The notes under the pieces were generated by a model. It was not told where the DNA came from and made no database searches. It saw only the letters and a list, made by a program, of their open reading frames with translations. Both the position numbers and the translations under genes were made by a program. 59,282 bases of DNA from Lentisphaerota bacterium (GTDB lineage: Bacteria > Verrucomicrobiota > Lentisphaeria > Oligosphaerales > JABHEG01): the NCBI GenBank assembly GCA_018676675.1, contig JABHEG010000111.1:1-59282 (forward strand), written 5' to 3'. Below, piece after piece: positions 42,684 to 51,800 of the stretch. How positions within the stretch are numbered: the first letter of the stretch is position 1; every line of letters starts with the position of its first letter.

Positions 42684-44591
42684 GTGAGGAATCCGAATAT
42701 CGCCCGTGTCTGTGTCGTGGCCTGGGGCATCCAGGCGGTCATCTGCGGGACGTGTTTTGCGGCGACGCCCACGTACGAATTCAGGACTCTACGCAACGGG
42801 GTGATCAACGATACGGTGATGAATGCGGTCCATCCTTCCTGTGTCGCGACGACTCGAAGTGGGAAATGGCTTCTGAGCTTTGGCGACACGGGAGATGGTG
42901 GCCCTGGGAACAGGGTCTACTTCGTCGAGTCCCGCGATGCCGGTCAGACGTGGTCGAAACCCTACAAAATCATCGAGCCGGAACACGAAAAGCAGGGCGG
43001 TGGGCTGAGCCTTTTCTCCCTGGATGACGGCAGAATTTTGGGTGCCCGGTTGCGGATTGACCACCAGGACACCAGTATCCTGAATCTCAAGAACGAGCGT
43101 ACCTCCACGATCACCATCGTGAGCAGCCAGGATGGCGGGCGGACGTTTGCCCCCGTGCAACGCTTGAGGTCGCCCAGCGAGTCCCTTGTCGCCGGCATGA
43201 ACTCCCTGGTGAAGCTGGGAAACGGCGACCTGATCTTCCCCGCCTACTGCTATCCGGCGATCCACACTCCTCGGCAACCGGGAGAGGTCTACGGCTCCGG
43301 CTTCTATCGCAGCACGGACGGTGGGAAGACCTGGGGCGATTTCGAGTTGGCGTTCAAGGAAGTGCCCGGCACGAAGGCATTCAGCTTTAACGAGTCCGCT
43401 TTTGCGGTCAAAGACGATGGCACCGTCGTGGGATTTGCCCGGATCGACTCGCGACCGGTCAGGAACATGTGGAAGGTCAGATCGCAGGACAACGGGAAGA
43501 CGTGGACCATGCCGGAGCAGACGGCTATCCCCGGGAATTTCCCGGAAATAAAGCGGCTCAACAATGGGCTGTATCTCATGGTCTGCGGACTGCGCAGGGA
43601 GAGGGGGCGTCCCACTGTCCTGTTCATCAGCGCCGATGGTGAGACCTTCGAACGGGCGGGGACGCTGTACTACAGCCGCCCGGAGTATGTCGGTGGCCGA
43701 TCATGGGGGGGCGGTACGGGTGGAACACAGTCCATATTCCCCGTAGGTGAGAATCGGGCCTATGTGGTTTTCTATGGCGGTGATCTGGAGTTGAGAGGGA
43801 AGCGTTGTACCTACATCGACGGGTGCTTGGTCGAGGCCCGAAGATCGGCACCCGTCGGCCATGCCTCGAAGGCAACCAAGCCTGACCTACCGTCCCGTCC
43901 TCCGAGCTCGCCCAAGATCGTGAACTTGCCCGGCGGCACCACGTTGGAGCTGATCTATGTCGCTCCCGGCCGTATGACGAATGCGGCACCCGTCAAGGAC
44001 ATCACGTTGCGTGAGGGGTACTATTTGGGGACGTGTGAAGTCACCCAGGCTCAGTACGAGGCCGTGATGGGGGAGAATCCGGCGCATTTCAGGAAGGACG
44101 CCCATCCGGTCGAGAGCGTTTCCTGGTTCGACGCCCTCGCTTTCTGCGACGCGCTAACCCGGATCGAGCGCCATGCTGGGCGGCTGTCGGATAGGGAGAT
44201 GTACCGTCTGCCGACGGAGGCAGAATGGGAGTTTGCCGCCCGTGGCGGGAACAAGAGTCAGGGCTTTCTGTACAGCGGGGGAAGGAACATCAAAGAGGTC
44301 GCCTGGAAGCAAGGTAACAGCGGCTATGAGCCCCATGACGTCGGGCTAAAGAAGGCCAATGAACTCGGGTTCTGCGATATGAGCGGCAATGTGTGGGAGT
44401 GGACAGATGACTGCTACTCTGATCTTCCGGCCTATGCCGGCTCCGGTCACTACGCCAGACAGATCGCGATTCGAGGCGGGGACTGCAATTCACTTGCTGC
44501 GTATTGCCACGTTGACCACCGTTGTGCTGCGGCTCCGGCCAAGCCCTTGCGTTGCCTGGGGTTTCGGGTGTTGAGGACCATCTCGCGATAG
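42684..44591 (+). CDS. Secreted sialidase-SUMF1 fusion protein
   Basis: The 635-residue product joins a BNR sialidase-like propeller (about 30-400; Asp-boxes SRDAGQTWS, STDGGKTWG, SQDNGKTWT) to a SUMF1-like domain (about 425-635; EVTQAQYEAVMG, YRLPTEAEWEFAARGG, DMSGNVWEW, CLGFRVLR). The SUMF1 part has several cysteines near its end (GGDCNSLAAYC), but their C-x6-C spacing differs from the C-x4-C copper site of formylglycine-generating enzymes. The start chosen is GTG at 42684, immediately before the signal peptide, with AGAGGT upstream; GTG at 42630 is an alternative. It is the last gene of the rightward unit. Confidence 0.8.
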   Translation: MRNPNIARVCVVAWGIQAVICGTCFAATPTYEFRTLRNGVINDTVMNAVHPSCVATTRSGKWLLSFGDTGDGGPGNRVYFVESRDAGQTWSKPYKIIEPEHEKQGGGLSLFSLDDGRILGARLRIDHQDTSILNLKNERTSTITIVSSQDGGRTFAPVQRLRSPSESLVAGMNSLVKLGNGDLIFPAYCYPAIHTPRQPGEVYGSGFYRSTDGGKTWGDFELAFKEVPGTKAFSFNESAFAVKDDGTVVGFARIDSRPVRNMWKVRSQDNGKTWTMPEQTAIPGNFPEIKRLNNGLYLMVCGLRRERGRPTVLFISADGETFERAGTLYYSRPEYVGGRSWGGGTGGTQSIFPVGENRAYVVFYGGDLELRGKRCTYIDGCLVEARRSAPVGHASKATKPDLPSRPPSSPKIVNLPGGTTLELIYVAPGRMTNAAPVKDITLREGYYLGTCEVTQAQYEAVMGENPAHFRKDAHPVESVSWFDALAFCDALTRIERHAGRLSDREMYRLPTEAEWEFAARGGNKSQGFLYSGGRNIKEVAWKQGNSGYEPHDVGLKKANELGFCDMSGNVWEWTDDCYSDLPAYAGSGHYARQIAIRGGDCNSLAAYCHVDHRCAAAPAKPLRCLGFRVLRTISR

Positions 44592-44643
44592 GGCGCTGTG
44601 CGGCAGGGAACAGAGATCCATCGCGGGCACAGGCCAGGGGCGA

Positions 44644-46188
44644 TCAAGGTCGGCGCGGCAGGCCACGACCGTTCCCTTCGCCTACGAGTTCGCCATCGAC
44701 GACGGTGTGCCCACCATTGACGAAGACGTGCTCGATGCCCACTGGGGCGAGATAGCCGTTGCGCCATGTGCCCCGGTCTCGGACAGTGTCCGGGTTGAAG
44801 ATGACGATGTCGGCAAAGGCACCGGAGCGCAACACGCCACGTTCGCGGATGCCGAACTGCTCGGCCACACGCGAGGTCATGCGGCGGACCATTGTTTCCA
44901 TGGGCATGATCGTCTCTTCGCGTACGTACTTGCCGAGGAGTCGCGGGTAGACGCCGAAATTGCGCGGGTGGCTGGCGCCGGAACCCGGGATGCGCAGATG
45001 GCTGTCGGTGCCGGCCATGGTGTGCTCTGAGGCCATGAAGACACGGACGTCTTCCTCGCACATCGCCAGGAAGAAGGCACTCAACCGTGGGCGTGGGGTT
45101 CGCAGGTACAGCTCAGTGACAACTTGCGGGGGGGAGATGGACAGCTTCTCGGCCGCTTCACCGATGGTCAAGCCGTCCAACGGGTCGTTGGGTTCGTGGG
45201 AAGAGATGTAGAGCCGGTGTGCACCACCGAGGACATCAAGCTGCCGGGTCACTTCATCCTCCGCGTCACGTCTCCAGGCCGCGTCATACGGTCCCGAACG
45301 CTGTTTGTCCCAAAGCAGGCTGTAGAAACCGCGGTAACCGCCGATGTAGGGGTACTGGTCTGCTGCAAGTGGGATGCCGTCGGCTTTGGCCTGGTCGAAG
45401 ATCGCCAGGACATCCTCGGTCTTGCCCCAGTTAGGGTGTCCCCACAGCTTGAGGTGGGACACGTGTCCCCGGGCCCCGGTCTCCCGGGCAACAGCCGCGA
45501 CTTCGTTGATGGCATCGAGATGGCAGTTGTACTCGCCTTCGTCGCGGATGTGTGAGGCGTAGACGCCCTCGAACGGGGCCACCGCGCGGCCGGCCTCGAT
45601 GAGCTCTTCGGTTGGGATACGTTCCTTGGGGACCCCAATGATGCCGGTGGTCACACCGAGGGCGCCGGCCTCCATTTGGGCTCGGAGAAGGTCTCGCATG
45701 CAGGCCCACATGGCGGGCGTGCTGGCGTTCGCGCCGGTCTGTTTCAGCGCTTTGCGACGGGCATGGCCATGGGAGGCGAGCATGGCTACATTCGTGACTG
45801 GAGAAACTGTACTCAACCTGTCGAAGAACGCACCGACATCCTCTATGCTTCCTCCACATTGATTGCACACGAGAGTTGTGATCCCTTGGCGGATTAGGTT
45901 TTCAGCGCGGGGATGGGCTACAATGCCGCCTTTGATCTCTGAATCTGCGTGGTTGTGGGGGTCAATGAACCCGGGGGTGATGCAGAGTCCCATGGCGTTG
46001 AGGGTTGCGACATCTCCCAATGGTCCGAGCCGGCCGATGTCGGCGATGCGGTCGCCTTCGATCAGCAGGTCGACTTGGCGACCGGGGGCACCGGTGCCGT
46101 CGTAGACCAAGCCATTGGCGATGAGCAGACGTTGTGGTTTCGAACGGCAGCTCTTGCGGGTTCCCTCGCTCGGCCTGAGTCGAGTCAT
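44644..46188 (-). CDS. N-acyl-D-amino-acid deacylase (amidohydrolase)
   Basis: The 514-residue product is a cytoplasmic zinc amidohydrolase of the D-aminoacylase family, which hydrolyses N-acyl-D-amino acids. Seen: FIDPHNHAD, VCNQCGGS (family Cys), ASHIRDEGE, SHLKLWG, AGTDSH and the C-terminal ADIVIFNPDTV. Length is typical. The family normally starts at LLIANGLVYDGTG; here an extra leader, MTRLRPSEGTRKSC, precedes it and supplies the only in-frame ATG. That leader, its upstream 25 bases and a nonamer array duplicate the 5' end of the adjacent four-helix-bundle gene, so the start has apparently been replaced by a cassette insertion. Confidence 0.85.
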   Translation of the reverse strand: MTRLRPSEGTRKSCRSKPQRLLIANGLVYDGTGAPGRQVDLLIEGDRIADIGRLGPLGDVATLNAMGLCITPGFIDPHNHADSEIKGGIVAHPRAENLIRQGITTLVCNQCGGSIEDVGAFFDRLSTVSPVTNVAMLASHGHARRKALKQTGANASTPAMWACMRDLLRAQMEAGALGVTTGIIGVPKERIPTEELIEAGRAVAPFEGVYASHIRDEGEYNCHLDAINEVAAVARETGARGHVSHLKLWGHPNWGKTEDVLAIFDQAKADGIPLAADQYPYIGGYRGFYSLLWDKQRSGPYDAAWRRDAEDEVTRQLDVLGGAHRLYISSHEPNDPLDGLTIGEAAEKLSISPPQVVTELYLRTPRPRLSAFFLAMCEEDVRVFMASEHTMAGTDSHLRIPGSGASHPRNFGVYPRLLGKYVREETIMPMETMVRRMTSRVAEQFGIRERGVLRSGAFADIVIFNPDTVRDRGTWRNGYLAPVGIEHVFVNGGHTVVDGELVGEGNGRGLPRRP

Positions 46189-46267
46189 TTCTCTGTCCTT
46201 TGTATCTTCTGTTGATCGGTCGGATCGGTCGGATCGGTCGGATCAGTCGGATCAGTCAGATTCGAGC
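46141..46267 (-). repeat. Nonamer array plus leader module, copy 2
   Basis: On the minus strand it runs: six GATCNGNCN-type units (46267-46214), exactly 25 bases, ATG and a leader encoding MTRLRPSEGTRKSC. It matches 46989-47116 in order, spacing and much of the sequence. It sits between the four-helix-bundle stop codon and the deacylase body. Confidence 0.75.
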
Positions 46268-47037
46268 GATTCCCTGGCGGCATCAAGATCAAGCGCTCCG
46301 CGGCATTCCGGGTAGGCGGAGCACCCCCAGAACTGGGAGCCGGCATTGGGGCCTGTCTTTGCCGTGCGGAGCACCATCGGCTGGCTGCACAGGGGACAGT
46401 CGGGGATGTGATCAGTCGGGTCGGTCGGATCGGCTCGGCGAGCGCTGCCCCGACCGCGCTGTTGCAGACGGGCCGCCGCAAGTTGCTCGCTGTAGCCGCC
46501 ACCTTCCACGAAGCCCTTCTCAAGAGCGGCGATCTGCTGGTCCAGCAGGTAGTTCGCCTGATGGATGAGGCAGATCAGAGCATTGGCCCTTACGCCGGCA
46601 TCATCGTGCTCAAGCCAACCGGCGTAGAGAGCCCAGCGCTCCTGATCGGTCAGATTGGCCAGATCAGTCAGATCTGACCGATCGCCACGGAACTGCTGTG
46701 GCACACGGCGGACGGCCATTGCCTCCGCACTATCCGCATCCCACTGGGGAAGATGACGGTGGCGCAGGAAGTCTTCGTAGTCAAGGAGGAGCTCCTCCAG
46801 GCTTGCGCGGGCGACGTTGACGAGACGCAACTCTGTTTGCGAAGTCGTAGCCGCTGCCCGACTGCCTTCCGCGATGTTCTGCCGACCGGAACGGGCTGCC
46901 TGTACCATCTGGTCAACGGTGCGTGAGCGTGAATCCAGGAACTTCTCGCAGAACCAGTACGTTGCGTCATAGATGAGCGTGGTCGTCTGGAAACTGCAGC
47001 TCTTCCGGTACCCGCCGCTGGCTCTGAGTCGGGCCAT
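46252..47037 (-). CDS. Four-helix-bundle suffix-domain protein with zinc-finger tail and in-frame nonamer repeats
   Basis: The 261-residue product begins MARLRASGGYRKSC, has a helical bundle related to the 23S rRNA intervening-sequence/Avd fold (about 15-100; MVQAARSGRQNIAEGS, ELRLVNVARASLEELLLDYEDFL), and a second helical region (ERWALYAGWLEHD, LICLIHQANYLLDQQIAALE). It ends in a topoisomerase-type zinc finger (CPLC, then CSAYPEC). Two in-frame nonamer arrays encode RSDLTDLANLTD and ADPTDPTD between the domains. Nucleic-acid binding is likely but untested. The start has GAAGGGAG eight bases upstream. Nonamer arrays flank the gene on both sides. Confidence 0.85.
   Translation of the reverse strand: MARLRASGGYRKSCSFQTTTLIYDATYWFCEKFLDSRSRTVDQMVQAARSGRQNIAEGSRAAATTSQTELRLVNVARASLEELLLDYEDFLRHRHLPQWDADSAEAMAVRRVPQQFRGDRSDLTDLANLTDQERWALYAGWLEHDDAGVRANALICLIHQANYLLDQQIAALEKGFVEGGGYSEQLAAARLQQRGRGSARRADPTDPTDHIPDCPLCSQPMVLRTAKTGPNAGSQFWGCSAYPECRGALDLDAARESLESD
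46408..46434. repeat. In-frame nonamer array (three units)
   Basis: GATCAGTCG, GGTCGGTCG, GATCGGCTC. In the four-helix-bundle gene they encode a Thr-Asp-Pro repeat just before the zinc finger. Confidence 0.7.
46644..46688. repeat. In-frame nonamer array (five units)
   Basis: GATCGGTCA, GATTGGCCA, GATCAGTCA, GATCTGACC, GATCGCCAC. It encodes Ser/Thr-Asp-Leu repeats in the linker between the two helical regions. Confidence 0.7.
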
Positions 47038-47116
47038 CCTGTCGTCTCCCTTCTTTTCTCTCGATCGGTCAGGTCAGTCAGATCAGTCAGATCAGTCGGA
47101 CCCGACCGATCAGCTG
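46989..47116 (-). repeat. Nonamer array plus leader module, copy 1
   Basis: On the minus strand: six nonamer units (47116-47063), exactly 25 bases containing GAAGGGAG, ATG and a leader encoding MARLRASGGYRKSC. Direct repeat of 46141-46267. It begins about 10 bases beyond the stop codon of the FAD oxidoreductase gene. Confidence 0.75.
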
Positions 47117-47126
47117 GCGCCGGGAC

Positions 47127-48578
47127 TCACAGCACAACGCCTTGGGCGGCGAGGGTCTCCTGAAGTTGTTTGATGTCGAGTTTGCGCAGATTCGCGATTC
47201 CCTGTTTCGTGCAGAGCGCCGCAGCGGCGCCGGCCGCCTCGCCGGTGATCATGCACTGCACGGTCGGTCGGATGGAGCCCGACGCCTCGTGGGTGGCTGA
47301 CAGGCACCGGCCGACGACATGCAGATTCGGGACACCCTTCGCGAGCAGGCAACCGTAGGGGATGCCGAATGACCAGCGATCCGGGAAGGCGGTTGCCACA
47401 TCCTTCAGCCAGGGAACTCTGTTCGGAGCGTCAATGGGGTGGCTGCCGCGGCCGATGCAGTCCGGGAACTCTTTGTTGTTGTACACATCCTCGATGGTCA
47501 GCAGGTAGTCGCCGGCGATGTGTCGCGTCTCGCGAACGCCAATCTCGGGGCAGTCGAGGAGGAAAGCCGTTTCGAAACCCGGCAGCTTGACAATGTTCCC
47601 CATCCACTGACGTACAATCTCAGCCATGGCCATCTCCGCGTTGGTGAGATCCTCGACCTTCGTTCCGTCACCGTGGGCGAACGGGCAGCAGAGCGTGACG
47701 ACGCCCTCGGTGGGCAGATTGTAGACTTGGAAGCCCTTCGGCGCCTCGTCGAAGCCGGTCGAGATCGTGCAACAGGCCATCTCACCCTTGTCGAAGCAAG
47801 CGACCACTTCATCGTAGGTCAGCCTGGCGAAGCGTTGTGTCCGGAAGTGACTGGGTTCCTCGCCTGCCCAGGTCAGCAGGCGCTTCACATCGACGTTGCC
47901 GACCTTGAACATGACGCCCATCGGGGTCATCACCCCGACCTTGGAGCCGTGCTGGACGGATAGGTCGTCTTCGGTCATACCGACGGTGTAGGGGACGCCC
48001 ATCCGTACCGCGATATCGCCATCGCCCGTTGCGTCGATCGCCTGCTTTGCCAGGATCGCCTGTCTGCCTTCTTTTGATTCAGTGACCAACCCGACAACGG
48101 CTCCGTCGTCGGCGATGACATCCACGACCCACGAATGCAGCCGCAGAACCACCCCGGCCTCCTTCATCATTTCGAAGAGCAGCCATTTGAAGTCTTCCGA
48201 GGAGGTAAAGACATAGCTTCCTGCCTGGCCGTCGTTGCCGATGCCGGCTCCCATGGAGATCAGTCGGTCTGCGATCTCCTTGGTGATGCCACCGGCGACC
48301 TGGACCTGAGCCGGGTCGGTAGCCAGCGCGGCCTGATCTCGTGCGTGCTTCTCCAACTCTCCCGAGTACTTCATGTACATGGTCATGCCGGCGTTTCCGC
48401 CCGTCACCATGCCGCCGAGGTGTCCGGTGCGTTCGATCAGGATGGTCCGGGCACCGTTCCTGGCCGCGGAGAGGGCGGCCACGATGCCGGCTGTTCCGCC
48501 TCCCGCCACCACGACATCCGCCGAATCCACGATCTGTGTCGGCGCCTGCATCATCAACGTTGTGCCTGGTTCAAGCAT
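47127..48578 (-). CDS. FAD-dependent oxidoreductase
   Basis: The 483-residue product has the dinucleotide-binding motif VVVAGGGTAGIVAALSAARNG (about residues 19-39), the LIERTGHLGGMVTGG segment of the FAD_oxidored family, ATGDGDIAVRMG, and a C-terminal VGRCLSATHEASGS flavin-contact motif. The first 79 residues of the longer open frame are not conserved-looking, so I start at ATG 48578, where a GGGAAGGG sequence lies upstream. No signal peptide. The substrate is unknown; neighbours suggest a catabolic operon with the deacylase. Confidence 0.85.
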   Translation of the reverse strand: MLEPGTTLMMQAPTQIVDSADVVVAGGGTAGIVAALSAARNGARTILIERTGHLGGMVTGGNAGMTMYMKYSGELEKHARDQAALATDPAQVQVAGGITKEIADRLISMGAGIGNDGQAGSYVFTSSEDFKWLLFEMMKEAGVVLRLHSWVVDVIADDGAVVGLVTESKEGRQAILAKQAIDATGDGDIAVRMGVPYTVGMTEDDLSVQHGSKVGVMTPMGVMFKVGNVDVKRLLTWAGEEPSHFRTQRFARLTYDEVVACFDKGEMACCTISTGFDEAPKGFQVYNLPTEGVVTLCCPFAHGDGTKVEDLTNAEMAMAEIVRQWMGNIVKLPGFETAFLLDCPEIGVRETRHIAGDYLLTIEDVYNNKEFPDCIGRGSHPIDAPNRVPWLKDVATAFPDRWSFGIPYGCLLAKGVPNLHVVGRCLSATHEASGSIRPTVQCMITGEAAGAAAALCTKQGIANLRKLDIKQLQETLAAQGVVL

Positions 48579-48799
48579 GAGGAAAGAGCCCTTCCCAAGG
48601 AGTGAGCTTCGGTGATTGGCAGTCCCCGGTAGGGAGTTGCCTGCCGGACATGGGGAGAAAATGGTGTCGCTGTGTGGGGATGCAAGAGCCACTGGGCCAA
48701 GTTGCGGAATCTGTCCGCTGTTTCCCCCGGAACACGAGCAGGCAAGCCAAATGGCATGGTCGTCCCAACTGCACGGGCGTCGGGTTCGTCCTCGCCGTC
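48579..48799. other. Divergent intergenic region
   Basis: No gene or repeat seen between the FAD oxidoreductase and the promoter of the 1754-residue protein gene. Confidence 0.4.
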
Positions 48800-48828
48800 T
48801 TGACTCCCTCTTCATCGTCCCCTATTGT
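48800..48828 (+). promoter_or_regulatory. Sigma-70-type promoter
   Basis: TTGACT at 48800-48805 and TATTGT at 48823-48828 are separated by 17 bases, 55 bases before the start codon of the 1754-residue protein gene. It is unlike the GTAGAM/CGTTACT sites on the minus strand. Confidence 0.6.
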
Positions 48829-48883
48829 CGCACACCAATGCGGGAGAGTGGTAGCCGACTTGTTTCAGAGAGAGGGAGAAGGG

Positions 48884-51800
48884 ATGCCAGCAGATGCTCC
48901 CAATAGAGAGTCTCGAGACCCGTCGCGTTCCAGTGCTTTCAGAGCGCTCGTTCCGGTGCTGTGGGCCGTCCTTGTGGGGGCCGCAACGGCCGTCACGGCA
49001 GGCCCGCCGGCTCCGGCGGAACCTGACACAGTCGCTCCGTTTGGTCTTCGTTTCCTGGGCGTTCATCCCGCCGCCTGGCCCAGAGAGTGGTCGGATGTCG
49101 CGCTTGGGGAGAGGCCCTACTGGCGCGGCGGTGAGACGGATCTGCGGTCGGCACTCACCATCAGTATCACGATGACCTCGCCCGGAGGAAAGCAGGCGGT
49201 TCGGTTCTGGCCCCGGACCTTGGCCGCGATATGTGTAGAGCGTCGGATCGCGGATGGGCCTTACACACCCTGGCGGACGATTGACGCGGCCGAAGCCCGA
49301 AACGAGGACCAACCAGGCCGCCGTAGGCGATGGGATGGCAGGACCACGGTTGTGGACGAGGGAGTTGAGCCTGGGACCGTCTACGGGTACAGGGTCTCTG
49401 TCCGGCTTGCTGGGGAAGACGAGCGCATGACCTTTGCGGAGGAAGTGGAGACAATGTCCCTACCGTTCCCCTCAGCTCAGATCAGCTGGCGGGATGCTGA
49501 GAGCGTTTCGCTAAGGTGGTCTGCGAAAGATATGTCATCCGTGCCGGGGGTGGAGTTGCTTCGATGCCAGGTCCTCTACGGGCGTTGGCTGGTTGACGAA
49601 CAGACGGGTTCCACGGATGGTGAACGCATTATCAACGTCCCTCACGATGCATGCCTGCCCATGTATCCCGGGTTCTGTCGGATCAGGTGGACCTATCGAG
49701 TGGCCCGAATTGCGGGGGGTGATCGCGCCGGGGTTCTCACGAGCAGCAACGGAGAGAGGACGATCACCGTTCCGGCGTTGGGAGACGACCGCAAGGTGTT
49801 TGCTTTCCAGACCGGCACCACACACCCGGCTCTGTCGAGTGGTGCCCTGCGGTGGCCCAAGGGCAGTGTGAATCACACGTTGCGTCTGCAGAGCAACTCC
49901 AAGGGGGAGGTCGACCTGATGTCGCGAGTCAGGCAGCATCAGGCTCCGCCGCATATCTGCCCTGGGTTCCACGAACGCCTCACAATCACGGCCTCTGCTC
50001 AGGCCTCAGAGTCTGACACGACTGTGCTGAGCACGGTCATTGAGACGGCACGTGTTCCTCTGCCCAGCGGGTTCCGCGCTTTGGGGGCTGACGGGTGCGT
50101 GCGCTTGAAGTGGGATGCTCTGACCCCGTGCCCAGGGACGTGGGCTAGTGGGCCCGAGTTCGTGGTTACTCGACTGGCCCAAGGCGACTGCAGGATCGAG
50201 TGCGATCCGGGCCTCAGCGTAAAGGCCTTGGACAAGCCGACGGAGGTGGCTCGGTGCCCGATCAAGGCGACAGAATGGACGGACACTGACGTCACCAATG
50301 GTGAGGCATACATCTACGGCCTGAGCATCGTTGGGACGCTTCACATGACAACATCGCTGAGCGGCGTCGGGCACATCAACCACTTGAAGCTTGTCAACAC
50401 TCCAGCCGCACGCGGGGCAACTGCTCGTGGGCTGAGCAGCGTGACCCAAAACCGAACGCTATGCTGCGCTGTGCCACATGCACCACGGGCGCTCCAGCTT
50501 GCGGTCATACGTTCGTCTGGCGACCGTGGTTCCTCCATGGCTGCAGCGGAGAACGCCCTCTTCCAAGTGGGCGCGAGTTCTCCCTGGTTGACACTCCTCA
50601 AGCGCGACGACGCCAGTGCTCTTGTCTCCGAGGCAATCTGGTCAGGGATGAACAGCAACCAGGAGGCGGGCGAGTTGGAGGCGTTGCCGGGAGTGATGGC
50701 TGCCGATGCTCTCCTCATTCTGAGGAAGCGCGTTGTGGGCAGTAGAGCGCTGAGTGAACTGTGGCTCCGGGATTTCGGGAATGGCGTGAAGGAACGTCTA
50801 CTCTCCGTGCCGTTGTCAGAGCCTTGGACGACCGAACAGCTGACGAAGGCTCTACTGGCGGTCAAGGAGTACTTTGCCGTGGTTTCTCCTGATTCGTCGG
50901 TGGGGCCACTGGTCAAGGGGGGAGCCACGGGAGAAAATGTGCCCAGAGTAGCGATTCTGCCCGTTCGTGGTCTGGATGGCGCGCGTGTAAGCCGGGCAGA
51001 GGCGAGGGCCTTGGCCGATCTGGTCATGGTTGCGGCGGGGGAGGCGGGCATGACGTGTGTGGAAAGGGAGGCCATGGGCAAGATCGAGTCCGAGCTATGT
51101 CAGGCGGCCTCCGGGGCGGGGCCTGCTGCAATGGAACTTGGTCGTGTCTTGGACGCGGCCTATCTGTTGTCGGGGGCCATCGCGGCTCGGGAAGGGGGCA
51201 CGTGGGGCACGTTCACCCTCATACATGCCGGCAGTGCCCGAGTAGTGGCTGCCTGGGAAGACAAAGCGGCGTGTATTGAGGACCTGGCGACCGGAATCGC
51301 CCGACGGACGGCCGGGACGATCGTTCAGGCTGGGCCAGTGGGGGAGGCGCCACCGCTGTGGCGTGCTTTCGATGCTCTAGCATCGGCCGAGCACCTCGGC
51401 AAAGGAGCCCGTTCACTGGAAGGTGCCGAGGTCGCCGTAGCGATTGCCCCTGATGACGGAGCAGCCCAGACCCAGCTGGCTGCCCAGCAGCTCTCCAAGG
51501 GCCATCGTAGCCGGGCTCATGACCATGCCTGTCAGGCATTCAAGGCGCTTGGCGAAGACGGGTTCACGTGGCGCGAAAGCCAGCCCCTTTCTCGGGTGTT
51601 TCGGAAGCTGGGTGAACACCGCCGAGACCTTGAGCTGTGGCAGCGGACGCTGGACACGATGCCCGATGTTTCCGAAGACCGGACTGCAGCGACTTTGGCC
51701 TTGGCCGAGGCGCATGTGGCTTGTGGGAACTTCGGTGATGCCTTGTCGATCGCGGGGGCCTTGCGCATTGGTGCACGGCAGCAAACAAGGATGGCCGTCG

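Noticed and set aside
46252..47037. Avd protein of a diversity-generating retroelement
   Set aside because: The fold is related, but there is no reverse transcriptase gene or template/variable repeat pair with adenine substitutions, and the zinc-finger suffix differs.
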